A stretch of DNA of 64,000 nucleotides from CAYVVD01 sp964454975 (GCA_964454975.1 CAYVVD010000002.1:1-64000), one strand, 5' to 3'; shown: positions 1 through 11,000, counted from the first letter of the stretch. The notes: generated by a model not told the origin, from the letters alone. Made by a program: numbers and translations.

Positions 1-908
1 ATTCTATTTCATCTGCAACCGACACAGACTTCTCCCCGGATTTTTTCAGCACTTCAACATTCCAATTTTACGGCTTCAAGAAGGATGGTGTACATAATTT
101 TTTTGTTAACGAATCACTTGGACAGGACGAACAATCTCACCTGTGCTTTAAATATCCAGTGACAGAGGGGAGTACCTACTCCACGATAGATGGTGAACAA
201 TGCCAAGTAATCGCAACCAAAACAAATGTTACCACTCCTTCCGGTAATTATCTCTGTTACCTTTACAAGTTTACCCGGGAAAAACTTTATCAAGCTGAGA
301 TTTACATTGCCCCCGGAGTTGGAATTGTGAAAATGGTTCAGGAGAGCTTTATGCTCAAAACTAAAATCACATTGGAACTAAAAGAGTCCAGCAAAGAAAA
401 GCGTGAAATTGTTTTCTTCCCTATAAAAACAGGCTATAGCTGGACATATGTTGTTGATTTGACGGGTAAGGAAGAAGTTGTTTATAAATTTGATTCTGAG
501 AGGGAGTTTAACGGAGTCAAGTATTATAAAATGAAGGACTATTTCAGCCCATTTGCTGAAAACAAGTTTTATTTGAGTAGTTCAGACAATGGTATTTACG
601 TAATTAATAAAGATGAAATAGCCCTTGAATACAATCCACCTGCACTTCTTTTTAAATATCCGGCAAACATTGGTGATACATATTCGAGTTATGAAGGTTC
701 AGAGTGTGAATTAGTATCCGTAAATGCGGAAATTACCGTATCGGCAGGAACTTATAGCTGTTACAAGTATGCGATTATGAAAGACAGCGGATTTGAAGCA
801 GAACTTTATATCGCCCCCGGAGTTGGATTGGTCTATATGTTGCAATGGAGAGAAATAGGGGGATACAACGTACCCATTACATTCGAACTAAAAGATAAAT
901 CCTTCTAA
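1..908 (+). CDS. Partial protein with two tandem ~110-residue domains, function unknown
   Basis: The reading frame is open from the left edge (in frame from base 3) to the TAA at 906-908. A GTG lies at 159, but coding-like sequence continues upstream of it, so the true start is outside the window. The protein holds two copies of one domain. Each begins with an FKYP motif, then a G-x-TYS segment, then SGNY/AGTYxCYxY, and ends with the near-identical IYIAPGVG motif followed by a FELKD/LELKE strand. The second FKYP is near base 655 and the two IYIAPGVG motifs are near bases 300 and 805. One Cys precedes and one sits inside each CYxY strand. I do not recognise a named family. The all-beta look and repeats suggest an extracytoplasmic protein, but the N-terminus is missing. 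Confidence 0.7.
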   Translation, partial: SISSATDTDFSPDFFSTSTFQFYGFKKDGVHNFFVNESLGQDEQSHLCFKYPVTEGSTYSTIDGEQCQVIATKTNVTTPSGNYLCYLYKFTREKLYQAEIYIAPGVGIVKMVQESFMLKTKITLELKESSKEKREIVFFPIKTGYSWTYVVDLTGKEEVVYKFDSEREFNGVKYYKMKDYFSPFAENKFYLSSSDNGIYVINKDEIALEYNPPALLFKYPANIGDTYSSYEGSECELVSVNAEITVSAGTYSCYKYAIMKDSGFEAELYIAPGVGLVYMLQWREIGGYNVPITFELKDKSF

Positions 909-942
909 AAAAGCAGCAAGAGCGTAATTAATATTTATGTAA

Positions 943-986
943 AAAAGAGACAACCCCTTGCAATTCATTGATTAGCAAGGGGTTGT
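943..986 (-). terminator. Rho-independent terminator downstream of tRNA-Lys
   Basis: A perfect 12-bp inverted repeat (acaaccccttgc at 950-961 and gcaaggggttgt at 975-986) surrounds a 13-base loop. Read on the minus strand the stem is followed by TCTCTTTTTT, so it terminates the tRNA transcript. It also lies just past the end of the plus-strand gene that stops at 908, but has no T-run in that direction. Confidence 0.85.
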
Positions 987-998
987 AGATATATCAAG

Positions 999-1071
999 TG
1001 ATCCGTGCAGGGTTCGAACCTGCGGCCCTTAGATTAAAAGTCTAATGCTCTACCAGCTGAGCTAACGGATC
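999..1071 (-). tRNA. tRNA-Lys (anticodon TTT)
   Basis: On the minus strand this folds as a standard cloverleaf. A 7-bp acceptor stem pairs GATCCGT with ACGGATC. The D-arm is GCTC-AGCTGGTA-GAGC, and the anticodon arm TTAGA-CTTTTAA-TCTAA presents TTT. The T-arm is GCAGG-TTCGAAC-CCTGC. The discriminator base is A and CCA is not encoded (ACTTG follows). A strong terminator lies immediately downstream. Confidence 0.96.
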
Positions 1072-1120
1072 TCCAAATACAGACTACAAAATTACTATTT
1101 AATCTGCTTTCTGCAAAGTC

Positions 1121-3076
1121 TTATGACTTTTTTTCAATTAGCTCGCTTTTTTCCCTGTGCATCACAGGAATACCAATGAATTCAAGGGCAGTTTCGGCGA
1201 TTCCTTTTGAGTCGAGTTTGAGTATTTCAAAAAGCTCCTCCTGGGTCCCGTGCTGAATAACCCTGTCAGGAATGCCATGAATAATCAAATCAACATCTTT
1301 AATTTTATTTTCTGTAATAAACTCGGAAATTGCGGAACCAAATCCACCCTGTTTCTGGCCGTCCTCAAGGGAAATAACCTTTTCGAAACGGCTGAAAACA
1401 TCTTTTAGCAAGTCTTCGTCAAGTGGTTTTACAAAACGTGCATTCACCACTTCAGCAGATACATTGTAATATTCCTCCAGAAATTCCGCAGCTTTTTCGG
1501 CTTCGTTAACCATCTTCCCGACTGCGAGAAGAGCAATGTCCTTTCCTTCACGGGTAATCTCGCCCTTGCCGAGTTGAAGTGTATTCATAGGCCTCATAGG
1601 CAAGCCAAGCGAAGCTCCCCGTGGATAGCGTATAGCAACCGGTCCCTTAGTGTACATAAATACTGCTGAATAGAGCATGTCTCGAAGTTCCTGCTCGTCC
1701 TTAGGGGCCATTACAACCATGTTCTGCACAACACGGAGATAGCACAAGTCAAGCACACCATGATGAGTCGGGCCGTCTGCACCGACAAGTCCCGCCCTGT
1801 CAAGGCAGAATACCACATGCAGGTTTTGCAAAGCACAGTCATGCACAAGATGGTCGAACGCCCTCTGGAGGAATGTTGAATAAATAGCAACTACAGGTAT
1901 CATACCTTCTGCTGCCATGCCCGCTGCAAATGTAACTGCATGGCCTTCTGCAATACCTACGTCAATCGTTCTTTTCGGAAATTCACTTTGAAGTTTGTCC
2001 AGGCCTGTACCGTCCGGCATAGCAGCGGTAATTCCGACAACTTTCGGGTTCATGCGGCAAATGTCAATCATGGCTTCACCGAAAACATCCTGGTAGCTTT
2101 TTGGCTTATTCTCAGTTAATATTTTAAGTGATTTACCAGTTAACTTGTCAATTTTTCCAATTGCATGTAGATTTTGCTTGTCCTGTTCAGCAGGTGCGTA
2201 GCCAAAACCTTTTTGAGTCATTATATGCAAGAATATCGGTCCAGACATATCACGAATACTGCGAAGCATTCTTACAAGTTTATGAACATTGTTTCCGTTT
2301 ATCGGGCCGATGTAGTTAAATCCAAGGGCTTCGAAAAGGACACCCGGTGTGATTATAGCTTTGACACCATCCTCAATTTTCTGGGCGATTTTCCTGAGTC
2401 GGTCTCCAAATTCATCCATCTTTCCGGTGATTTCCCAGATATTTTCCCTTAGTTTCCTGAATGGAGATGCTGCAAAGACTTCGTTGAAGTAATTTGAAAA
2501 AGCTGACACATTCGGAGCAATCGAAATGTTGTTGTCATTCATAATAACAAGGATATCTCTTTTCTGAACCCCTGTATTGTTCATTGCTTCAAATGCAAGC
2601 CCGCCGGTCATGGCGCCGTCGCCAATTACCGAAACAACCTTGTAATCTTTGTCCAGATAATCCCTGCTTGCTGCAATACCCAAAGCAGCAGAGATACTGG
2701 TGCTGGCATGGCCGGCTCCAAATACATCGTATTCACTTTCGGAACGTTTCAAAAATCCTGATATTCCTCCAAGCTTTCTGATTGTATGTAGCAGGTCCCT
2801 CCTTCCGGTTAATATCTTATGTGGATAGCCCTGGTGTCCTGTATCAAATACTATTTTATCGTAAGGAGTGTCGTAAATATAATGAAGCGCAACAGTCAAT
2901 TCAACAACGCCAAGCCCGGCTCCAAAATGTCCGCCGGTTTTTGTAATTGTATCAATCATATATTCCCTGACCTCGTCAACGACCTGCTGCAATGCCGATT
3001 CCGGTAGTTTGCGCAAATCCGCAGGGGAATCTATGTCAAAAATGTATTTATAATTTTGTTTTCCGTTTTCCTGCAT
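1121..3076 (-). CDS. dxs: 1-deoxy-D-xylulose-5-phosphate synthase
   Basis: Condenses pyruvate and glyceraldehyde 3-phosphate to DXP, the first step of the MEP isoprenoid pathway and a source of thiamine and pyridoxal precursors; cytoplasmic, thiamine-diphosphate dependent. The 651-residue length fits the family. Visible signatures are the GHQGYPHKILTGR segment near residue 80, the ThDP-binding GDGAMTGG near 150, DVGIAEGHAVTFAAG near 375 (holding the catalytic Glu), and the C-terminal transketolase domain with GADGPTHHG and DGQKQGGFG. I chose the ATG at 3076; a TTG one codon upstream is the alternative. The gene lies alone, between the tRNA-Lys gene and an OmpA-family gene on the same strand. 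Confidence 0.96.
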   Translation of the reverse strand: MQENGKQNYKYIFDIDSPADLRKLPESALQQVVDEVREYMIDTITKTGGHFGAGLGVVELTVALHYIYDTPYDKIVFDTGHQGYPHKILTGRRDLLHTIRKLGGISGFLKRSESEYDVFGAGHASTSISAALGIAASRDYLDKDYKVVSVIGDGAMTGGLAFEAMNNTGVQKRDILVIMNDNNISIAPNVSAFSNYFNEVFAASPFRKLRENIWEITGKMDEFGDRLRKIAQKIEDGVKAIITPGVLFEALGFNYIGPINGNNVHKLVRMLRSIRDMSGPIFLHIMTQKGFGYAPAEQDKQNLHAIGKIDKLTGKSLKILTENKPKSYQDVFGEAMIDICRMNPKVVGITAAMPDGTGLDKLQSEFPKRTIDVGIAEGHAVTFAAGMAAEGMIPVVAIYSTFLQRAFDHLVHDCALQNLHVVFCLDRAGLVGADGPTHHGVLDLCYLRVVQNMVVMAPKDEQELRDMLYSAVFMYTKGPVAIRYPRGASLGLPMRPMNTLQLGKGEITREGKDIALLAVGKMVNEAEKAAEFLEEYYNVSAEVVNARFVKPLDEDLLKDVFSRFEKVISLEDGQKQGGFGSAISEFITENKIKDVDLIIHGIPDRVIQHGTQEELFEILKLDSKGIAETALEFIGIPVMHREKSELIEKKS

Positions 3077-3153
3077 CAAGAGAATTGAATTTCCTTAACT
3101 TTTTATAAATTATAGCTTTGTAATTGACGCTTTAATTGCTCCCTTGTTTTTAA

Positions 3154-5121
3154 CTATTCTTTGGGAGTAATTACATAAACCTGCACTGTTCTTGATAGCT
3201 GGCGTCCAATTGGATTATCATTGTCAAAGACAAGTATATTCTCACCAATGCCAAACACTTCGTACTTTGCACTTTTTGCTTTAGATTCGAGATAGGATTT
3301 GACATTATTTGCCCTTTGGAGTGCAAGTTTTTTATTATAATCTTCATTGCCAATCCTGTCTGTGTATCCGTAAATCTGAACCGTTGAGTTATACTTTATC
3401 GATGGAATTACGTGTTCATCAATGATTTTCTTGTCTTGAGGCGATATCTCCGGGCTGTCAAAATCAAACACAATGAGGCTAAACTTAGAGATTGCTTTGT
3501 CAGGTCTGTCTTCTTCTTTTTTACGGGACAACTTCACAAATTCAATCGGTATTGTACCTGATTTCATTGCATTCTTCCCGGCAGAATTTCGTGCTGTTAA
3601 TGTATATTCAACAGGAATCTCACTTGCCTGGAGATCATTTGGCTTTACTTTCCAACGATATTTTTGGGGCTCACCAGGCGCCGTGTGTTGCCTGACAACC
3701 TTACCCGATTGAGTAATATCCAGCGACCACGAAGTGATTGAATCGGTTGATTCTGCATATGGTACAAATTCAATAAGATCCGGAATTGCTACCGTCTGTT
3801 TGTCTTTGTTAATGATAATAGGTTCAAGAATTTTCGGATTATCAGAGGAGAATTCAATTCGCCTGTTTTCCTGCTGGCCGTCTGGGTCATTTACGGCGCT
3901 TGCTTTTGCTGGAAGCCCTGCGCTACGGACTTCAATATTGTCAGGACTTACCCCATAATTTACTATCAGATAGTTCTTTGCAAATTCAGCACGTTTCTTT
4001 GAAATATCAGCATTTGATGTTTCGTCCTTTCCATCATTCGTCCCTGTAATTGTCAGTTTTGCATTTTTGTTGTTTTTCATCCTCAGACCGATAATATCAA
4101 GGGTTTTCTTGTTGATGCTAATGTGTTCAGCCTCGAGAACGCTTATAGTAAATTCGCCTGTCTCTTCAGAAGCAGATAACTCCTGGGCTGATTCTACAGG
4201 CTGGTCAGAATTTTTTCCATAAAACACATAAGGAAGCAATGGAAATAGTTCATTATACTGGACTTCTTCAACAATTACTTTGCTTACTTCGACAGGTTCA
4301 CCGTTTTTGTTGAACGAGCGGATACTTTTGAATCCTGCATCTATTGTTGACTCCCTGTCTGGTTCTTCTTCATCATCTCCAAATCCAAAAGTAAGATTTA
4401 TACCAAACCTAATCTGCGGTACATCCCAGCTGTCAAAAGCATCTGCTGTAGAAACCTGTGTGAATGGGAATCTAAATGAAGCCTCAGGGCTTAAAAATAC
4501 GTTATCCGATATTTCAAATGTATACCCGGCTCCCAGCGCAAGAGCAAGTCGCATTGCTGCATCAGGAATGTCCTCGTCTTTGGCAAAAGTGCGGGTTGAA
4601 GCGCCCTCCGGAAGGAAAGTACCATCAGGTTCAACAAGTGCGGCTGTATGTGTTTGTGTATTTGTCAAAGGAACACCAAGTTCAATTCCCGCTAATAAAT
4701 ACAAGTCTTCAATAGGAATAACATTTTCGAAAATAACAGCAGGTGTTATTTCCAGGTAATTCAGGTTTGCTTCAAAATTATTGTCAATTGTTGTATCACC
4801 AGCCAATGAACTGTTCTTAGACAACTCGCCACCAAGCATGTTGAAACCAATTCTTGGCGAGAGCGTAAAAATATCAGTTAGAGGAATGTTAACAACAAGG
4901 CCTCCCGCAAATCCAAACGATGTTGCCGATTCATTAAAAAGTACAGATTGGCTGCCGTCGTAAAAGCCAAGAGGCAAGTCAAACTCAGGTGTATGCATGT
5001 TAAGATTAACACCCAGATATGGTCCAAGGTTCAGAGGTTGCATCTCTTTGTCCTCTGATAAAAGAGTCAGATTAAAAGAAATAAACACTAATACTACTAA
5101 AAAGTACCTGAATGCCTGCAT
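3154..5121 (-). CDS. OmpA-family outer-membrane protein with N-terminal barrel and two OmpA domains
   Basis: Probably an outer-membrane protein that contacts peptidoglycan through OmpA-like domains. The start chosen (5121) gives a clean signal peptide beginning MQAFRYFLVVLVF and has a GGGGGA ribosome-binding site five bases upstream; the frame is open 29 codons further but that extension is not signal-like. Residues ~30-250 look like a beta-barrel (alternating strands, GAGYTFEISDNVFLSPEASF). A first OmpA-like domain covers about 315-430 (TGTNDGKDETSNADISKKRA, ending ENRRIEF). A second one at the C-terminus has IYGYTDRIGNEDYNKKLALQ and QLSRTVQVYV. Between them is an Ig-like segment. Carrying two OmpA modules is unusual, but seen in Bacteroidota. 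The exact role is unknown. Confidence 0.85.
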   Translation of the reverse strand: MQAFRYFLVVLVFISFNLTLLSEDKEMQPLNLGPYLGVNLNMHTPEFDLPLGFYDGSQSVLFNESATSFGFAGGLVVNIPLTDIFTLSPRIGFNMLGGELSKNSSLAGDTTIDNNFEANLNYLEITPAVIFENVIPIEDLYLLAGIELGVPLTNTQTHTAALVEPDGTFLPEGASTRTFAKDEDIPDAAMRLALALGAGYTFEISDNVFLSPEASFRFPFTQVSTADAFDSWDVPQIRFGINLTFGFGDDEEEPDRESTIDAGFKSIRSFNKNGEPVEVSKVIVEEVQYNELFPLLPYVFYGKNSDQPVESAQELSASEETGEFTISVLEAEHISINKKTLDIIGLRMKNNKNAKLTITGTNDGKDETSNADISKKRAEFAKNYLIVNYGVSPDNIEVRSAGLPAKASAVNDPDGQQENRRIEFSSDNPKILEPIIINKDKQTVAIPDLIEFVPYAESTDSITSWSLDITQSGKVVRQHTAPGEPQKYRWKVKPNDLQASEIPVEYTLTARNSAGKNAMKSGTIPIEFVKLSRKKEEDRPDKAISKFSLIVFDFDSPEISPQDKKIIDEHVIPSIKYNSTVQIYGYTDRIGNEDYNKKLALQRANNVKSYLESKAKSAKYEVFGIGENILVFDNDNPIGRQLSRTVQVYVITPKE

Positions 5122-5274
5122 TTTTCCCCCGCTAAAGTTTTTAAAAAGCTCAATCTTTAATTTAATTATTTTTTCAGGTATCACAAACAAATTCAGTAAC
5201 TGGTGCAAAACTCAAATATGCAACGGTGATTAAAATTATTATATTTACACAACTTTTACGTGGAAAGAGAAGAG

Positions 5275-5958
5275 ATGTTCAATAAAGCAGCAATTAAATA
5301 CTCAGCAATAATAATCCTGCTGATTGGATTTATCCCGGCAATGGCAGATGAAGATGAAAGAAAAAAAGAAACCAAGGTTGGTTTTATTATCGGTTTGTCA
5401 ACACCCAATGATAAAATCAACGATGTTTATAATTCAGGAACAATAAGCCTTGAAGATGGTTTCGGGAAATTACGCAGGCTTGGAATCAATACAGGTTACC
5501 ATCTGGCACTCAGGTTTAGATTTGTAATGGGCGACAATGCTGATTTCATTGCCGGGCTTGGATTTCACAGGTTCCCACAATCTAATATAGAAGTAATTGA
5601 TCCGGAAAACGGGAAACTGCTTTTAACACTCAAAACACACACCAATATACTTCCACTTACAGCAGGTCTCAATTATTACCTGTTTCAAAGTTTTTTCAGC
5701 CTCTATGGCACTGCAGGACTTACTTATAATTATGTCTGGCATTCTGTTGATTACCAGAAAGAAGACATCGGGATACCATTAACTTCGTCACCGAGCAGCA
5801 ATTGGTTGGGAATTTGTTTTGGTGGTGGTCTTGACCTGGATTTAGGTTTTACAACTGCAAACTTGGAAATTAAATATAATTACCTGAATTTTATCGGACC
5901 TGATCAGGGTGCTTCTCCTAAAACTTATCTTACTGCTGGTTTGGGACTATTCTTTTAA
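5275..5958 (+). CDS. Small outer-membrane beta-barrel protein
   Basis: A 227-residue protein with an N-terminal signal (IIILLIGFIPAMA, cleaved before DEDERKK) and a body of alternating amphipathic strands rich in Gly and aromatic residues (LGFHRF, AGLTYNYVW, LTAGLGLFF at the very C-terminus). A terminal Phe is typical of outer-membrane barrels recognised by BamA. I chose ATG 5275, which has AGAGAAGAG just upstream; a GTG at 5260 is in frame. It is divergent from the OmpA-family gene and converges with the kinase-like gene, overlapping its 3' end by 4 bases. No specific function can be assigned. Confidence 0.75.
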   Translation: MFNKAAIKYSAIIILLIGFIPAMADEDERKKETKVGFIIGLSTPNDKINDVYNSGTISLEDGFGKLRRLGINTGYHLALRFRFVMGDNADFIAGLGFHRFPQSNIEVIDPENGKLLLTLKTHTNILPLTAGLNYYLFQSFFSLYGTAGLTYNYVWHSVDYQKEDIGIPLTSSPSSNWLGICFGGGLDLDLGFTTANLEIKYNYLNFIGPDQGASPKTYLTAGLGLFF

Positions 5959-7931
5959 TTTGTTTGACTAACGGGATTTTTTAATATTTCCTTTGGTAAA
6001 AGGATTATTATTTCTATTCCTTTTGTAACTTCAGTAAGAATTTCAATTTGTCCATTTAATGCTTCGACACATTTCCTCACTATCTTTATGCTAAGTTCGA
6101 ATGATTCAAAATCAGCAGTTTCATCACTATCGTAAAGCATTTTCTGAAGGGCATTACGCTCGATTTGAGAAACATTCTCATTATAATCTGTAAGCCTGAT
6201 TAGAACATCATCGTCATAATCATCTGTGTAAATTTCGATATTATTTCCGGGCTTGGATTTATTAATTGAATGTAACAGCAAATTAGCTAATGCCCTGGTT
6301 AATAATGCAGGGTCCGAATTAATGAATAGTGGCTGAGATCCGGGAATATGAGATATACTAAACTCCTTAATATCCAGTTCATTTAGGTCATTAATTGTAC
6401 TGTTAATTACTTTGGCAAGGTCAAAACGGCTTATATCAGCTTCAAGCCTCCCATTTTGTATTTTACCGAGAAGCTGTACATTCTCAATCAAGGCATGCAT
6501 GTTATAAACAGCATTCCTGATTGTATTTAAATGCCTTTGATGTTGTTTTTCTTTACCGTTTTTGTAATACTTCTCCAACAAGTAGGTTGATGACAAAATA
6601 ACAGAAAGCGGCTCATTATATTCTTTTGAAACAGTTGCAAAGAAATTTGATTTAAGTGAACTGAGCTCTTTTTCCATTTTAAGGGAACGAGAAAGCTCAT
6701 CCCTGGTATTTCTTAATTGTTGTAGTGTCTCTTTCAGCTCTTTTGTATGTGACTCTACCCTGTTTTCCAAGTCTAAATTCAGTTTCCTGATTTCGTTTTC
6801 AATCAGCTTTCGCCTTGTAATGTCCCTAATCATCAATAATATCGATTCATTACTACCCAATTCAAAATAATTAGCATTGATTTCAACCGGGAAAATGGCA
6901 CCGTCCTTCCGAATGCATTCAGATTCGTAGACAATACTGCCCTTGTTTTTTAATTCCCTCCAAAAGGAATCCCAAACCTGTCGAGGAAATTTATTGTCGA
7001 TATCGAAAATAGAAAGTGTGACTATTTCATCTTGCCTGTATTTCAGTATCTCTGAAGCTGAATTGTTGCTTTTAAATATTTTAGCTTGAGAGTTTAGCCA
7101 AAATACCATATCACTGGTATTTTCAAGTGCAAAATCTGCCAGGATCTGTCTTTCTTCAGCTTGTTTTCTTCCACTGATATCGATAGAATATTCTATTGTT
7201 TTATCCAGGTTACCAAAAATATCAAGGATTGGATACGCATAAATCTCCAAGTGCCTTAATTTGTCACCGAACTCATATTTGTGCTCAATTACGATTGGCT
7301 GTTTTTTTTCTCGCAAAGTATTTATCGGGCATTCCAGGCCATCGTGAGAGCATGGCTCTTTCCTGCCGTGGCCAACTTCATAACATTTAAGTGCGCCATT
7401 TGGCATTGTTTCACGTGCAGCTTTGTTTGCAAGGATAACCCTGTAATCATGAGCATTAGTTATATAAAATGGATGAGAAATTGAGTCAATTATGTGGTTC
7501 AGAGCCCTGTCATGTTTATTAATTCTTACCTTGTTCAGGTTGAAATCAGAGTACTTTGCAACAATTGCTACTAAATATCCATTGTCATCACGCAATGGAT
7601 TGTATTCAATTTTCGACTCAACTCCCCGAAAAGTTCCACTTTCTAAATTGGGTAGTTTTTCAATTGAGGAATCAAATCCGGGAATAAATTCCTCGAGAAA
7701 CTCTTCACGAGGTACTTGCATGTCTAATGGAAAAGCAAAGAAATTGACAAACGCATTATTGAAAAATACTTCAGAAACGCCGGTAGAGTCCTCGTTGTCG
7801 GGAATAGCAACTACTATAGGAACATCGGAATCAAGGAGAAAGTTTAAAAGACCGCAAACACCGGAATTCAAATTCAGACCGTATTCTTTGTAGAATTTGC
7901 TCTCATCTATCTTTTTAAGGTGCTTTACCAC
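5955..7931 (-). CDS. Multi-PAS sensor protein with a degenerate histidine-kinase core
   Basis: 658 residues, cytoplasmic, no membrane segment. PAS-like regions lie at about 30-130, 140-255 (with the CYEVGHGRKEPC...CPI cysteine pattern seen in some PAS domains) and 260-375. A coiled-coil linker at 375-425 leads into a HisKA-like region. Where SHExRTPL is expected the sequence is SKEYNEPL (435-442), so the phospho-accepting His is Lys436. The ATPase-like domain (500-648) keeps the fold pattern but its N-box reads NLLLHSINKS (550-559), its G1 box TDYNENV (581-587) lacks glycines, and GTGLGLSI is FESFELSI (608-615). Autokinase activity is therefore unlikely; a signalling scaffold or regulator is more plausible. 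The start is GTG, since an in-frame stop lies five codons upstream and no ATG is nearby. Confidence 0.85.
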   Translation of the reverse strand: MVKHLKKIDESKFYKEYGLNLNSGVCGLLNFLLDSDVPIVVAIPDNEDSTGVSEVFFNNAFVNFFAFPLDMQVPREEFLEEFIPGFDSSIEKLPNLESGTFRGVESKIEYNPLRDDNGYLVAIVAKYSDFNLNKVRINKHDRALNHIIDSISHPFYITNAHDYRVILANKAARETMPNGALKCYEVGHGRKEPCSHDGLECPINTLREKKQPIVIEHKYEFGDKLRHLEIYAYPILDIFGNLDKTIEYSIDISGRKQAEERQILADFALENTSDMVFWLNSQAKIFKSNNSASEILKYRQDEIVTLSIFDIDNKFPRQVWDSFWRELKNKGSIVYESECIRKDGAIFPVEINANYFELGSNESILLMIRDITRRKLIENEIRKLNLDLENRVESHTKELKETLQQLRNTRDELSRSLKMEKELSSLKSNFFATVSKEYNEPLSVILSSTYLLEKYYKNGKEKQHQRHLNTIRNAVYNMHALIENVQLLGKIQNGRLEADISRFDLAKVINSTINDLNELDIKEFSISHIPGSQPLFINSDPALLTRALANLLLHSINKSKPGNNIEIYTDDYDDDVLIRLTDYNENVSQIERNALQKMLYDSDETADFESFELSIKIVRKCVEALNGQIEILTEVTKGIEIIILLPKEILKNPVSQTN

Positions 7932-8092
7932 CTCAACCGCCAGTTACTTGTTAATAAACAATCACTAATATAACCAGCAATTAACAAATTTAAAATATGA
8001 TTTGACCCGATAATTAACGAAATTTTTATTAAAGAAAAACAGTAGAATTATATATTTTTTGATTCAGTTTATTCACCAATCCATCTTCACAA

Positions 8093-11000
8093 ATGAAAAA
8101 GACCATTTTTTTTGCACTTCTTTCTATCCTTGCTTTTGCATGCAATACAAATACACTTGAAATAGCAGGAACTAACATACCCCCTGATGGTGAAATTTCG
8201 GAACAGCAAAACCTGGAATTCACTTTTAGCAGGGACATGGTTCCTGATTCAATAATAAACATTTGGAATGACATAGAATATATAGTGTTCTTTCCAAAGG
8301 TCAGCGGTTCTTTCAAATGGATTTCAAGGAATACACTCAAGTTTTCTCCCTATTATAAATTCAGGCCTCATACTGAATACACTGCCATATTTACGAAGGA
8401 GATTCTGAAATATTCGAGCCGGGAGTATATATTCAATTTTGCTCAGATAGTTAAGTTTAGTACCGAAAAGGTAAGGATTGAAGAATTCAGTACAATCTGG
8501 AAATACAATTCTACGAACAATACTAATATATTACAGGCTTTAATTAAATTCTCACAGAAAATCAATCCGGTTATCCTCGATTCTCTCATTGAGTTCAGCA
8601 TTGATGGTAGAACCCTTGGGAAAACCATTTCCAGTCCGAAAATTGACTTTATCAATTCGTTTACACTTGCAATTCCCGGGAACTTGGAAGTAGAAGACAA
8701 ATACCTCAATGCAAAAATCAAATCTGGTCTCAGCATAGTCGGAACTTATTCAAAAACAAAAAAAGAATTCAGCGAGGAAACAAAAATCCCGAAAGTGAAT
8801 GATTTTGAAATTACCTGGATGAAGCCGGGTGAAGATATACGAAATCTCACAATACAGGTATTCACTAATCAAAAGATTGAAAATCCGGATACTATTTCTA
8901 AGTATCTAAAAATTGAACCATTTACTGACTTTGAAATTCTGACAAACGAGTATGGATTTTTAATCTACGGAAACTTTAATCCTGAAAACACCTATGAGAT
9001 TACAATTGCTAAAGGATTGCAAAGTGAATCCGGTTACTCCTTGAAAGGTGAATACAGAGAGTCTGTGGCATTCAGAAACGTAAATCCGTTTATTGGGTTT
9101 ACTGAAAATGAAGCGATGTACTTAACTTCCGCAGGTTCTAAAAACATTGGCATTGAAATTTATGGAATCCCAAAATTCAAACTCAGTGTATATAAAATTT
9201 ATCAAGGCAATGTATTGCCTTTCACTCGTGATTATAAACGATGGGGCATGCATTGGGAGGAAGATAGCGAAGAATACTACGACTATAAATACTACGAAAC
9301 CTCTGAATACGGCGACCTGATTCATGAAAAAGAGTACGAAACCACTACTCTTCCAAAAATGCGTGGAATGAGCGTTCTAAAACTTGATTTTAGAGACATC
9401 CTTAAACAATTCGACGGTGTTTATGTTGTGAAAATTGAGTCTGAAGATAGAACCTGGTTGCAGGAAAGCAAAATTATTTCAATATCAGATCTTGGTATTA
9501 TTGCAAAAAGCTCTGAGAATGGAATTCTGGTTTATGTGAATTCTTTACTTAAAGGATACTCTGTTCAGGGAGCACAAGTATCGCTTTTCAGTCAATCTAA
9601 CAGAAAACTGGCCACTGCAACAACTAATGCTTTTGGCATCGTTAAGTTTAACTCACCGAATATAAATGGAATTCAGTTCACCCCGGGGATGATATCTGTA
9701 TCTAAAGGAAGCGATGTTAATTACCTGATTTTGAAGGATGAGACAAAAGTCATCACAAGTGATTTTGACGAAATCACTGGTTCTGAAAATGAGGATTACT
9801 CTACATTCCTTTATGGTGACAGGAACCTTTACAGGCCAGATGACACAATAGTCGTTGCCGGAATAGTTAGGGATAAGAATTGGGATCCTCTCAAAAATGT
9901 CCCAGTAAAACTAAAAGTTATAAATCCGATGCAGCAAGTGTTCAAAGAAATTAAAATTAATCTCGATGAAGAAGGAGGGTTTAGCACTAATTTTTACGTG
10001 CCTTCACATGCACTCACAGGTATTTACACAATAACCGCTTCGCTTAGTACCGGGAAACCACTGAAATCAATGTACGTGAGCGTAGAAGATTTCCTTCCTG
10101 ACAGGATAAGTGTAGAAGTTAAAACAGATAAGGAGAACTATTCCCCCGGAGACACATTAATATTCACTTCTGAGGTTAATAATCTTTTTGGCCCACCAGC
10201 AAGCGACAGGAATTATGAACTTGAAGTTTTTTACAGAACAACTGATTTCAGGCCTAAAAGCTATTCTAATTATAATTTCAGCCTTGTGAATGAGGGATTA
10301 AGTCTTGAGGATTTTTCAAGCCGGGGCAAAACCGACAATCAAGGTCAAATTATGCAACTTACCACTATACCAAAGCGATTCAGAAATATTGGTATTATAA
10401 ACGGAACAGCAGATCTGACTGTATTTGATGAAACCGGAAGGACAGTTAGCAGAAATGCAAAATTTAAGATATTTACTCAGGACGTGTTCGCAGGCATTGG
10501 AAATTTCGACCGTTATCACAAAACTGAAAGCCCAATTTCTTTTCCATTGATTGCAATTAATAAAAACGGGACTACGGGTAGTGGAAAGTTCAGATTAATT
10601 ATTATACGTTTTAACTGGGAAACGGTTCTCAGGAAGAACAACAGAGGCAATTATTATTTTGAATCACAAAAGGTTGAAGAAGTGCTAATTAACAAAGTAG
10701 TTGATGTTAATGGTAAAAAAACTTTTTATAAATACACTCCTGACAGGACAGGTTCATATGAGGTTCGTTTAAGTCACCCCGATGCTTCGAGTTACGTAAG
10801 CAATACCTTCTATGCTTATGGATGGGGTAGTGTAAGTTCAAAATCATTCGAAACTGACAAGGAAGGTAGAATCACGATTGAGCCCCAAAAATACAAGTAT
10901 GAAGTTGGGGAAACAGCCAAAATCTTATTCAAAACACCTTTCCGCGGCAAAATGCTGATAACAATAGAAAGAGATAAAATTATTGATGAACATATTATTG

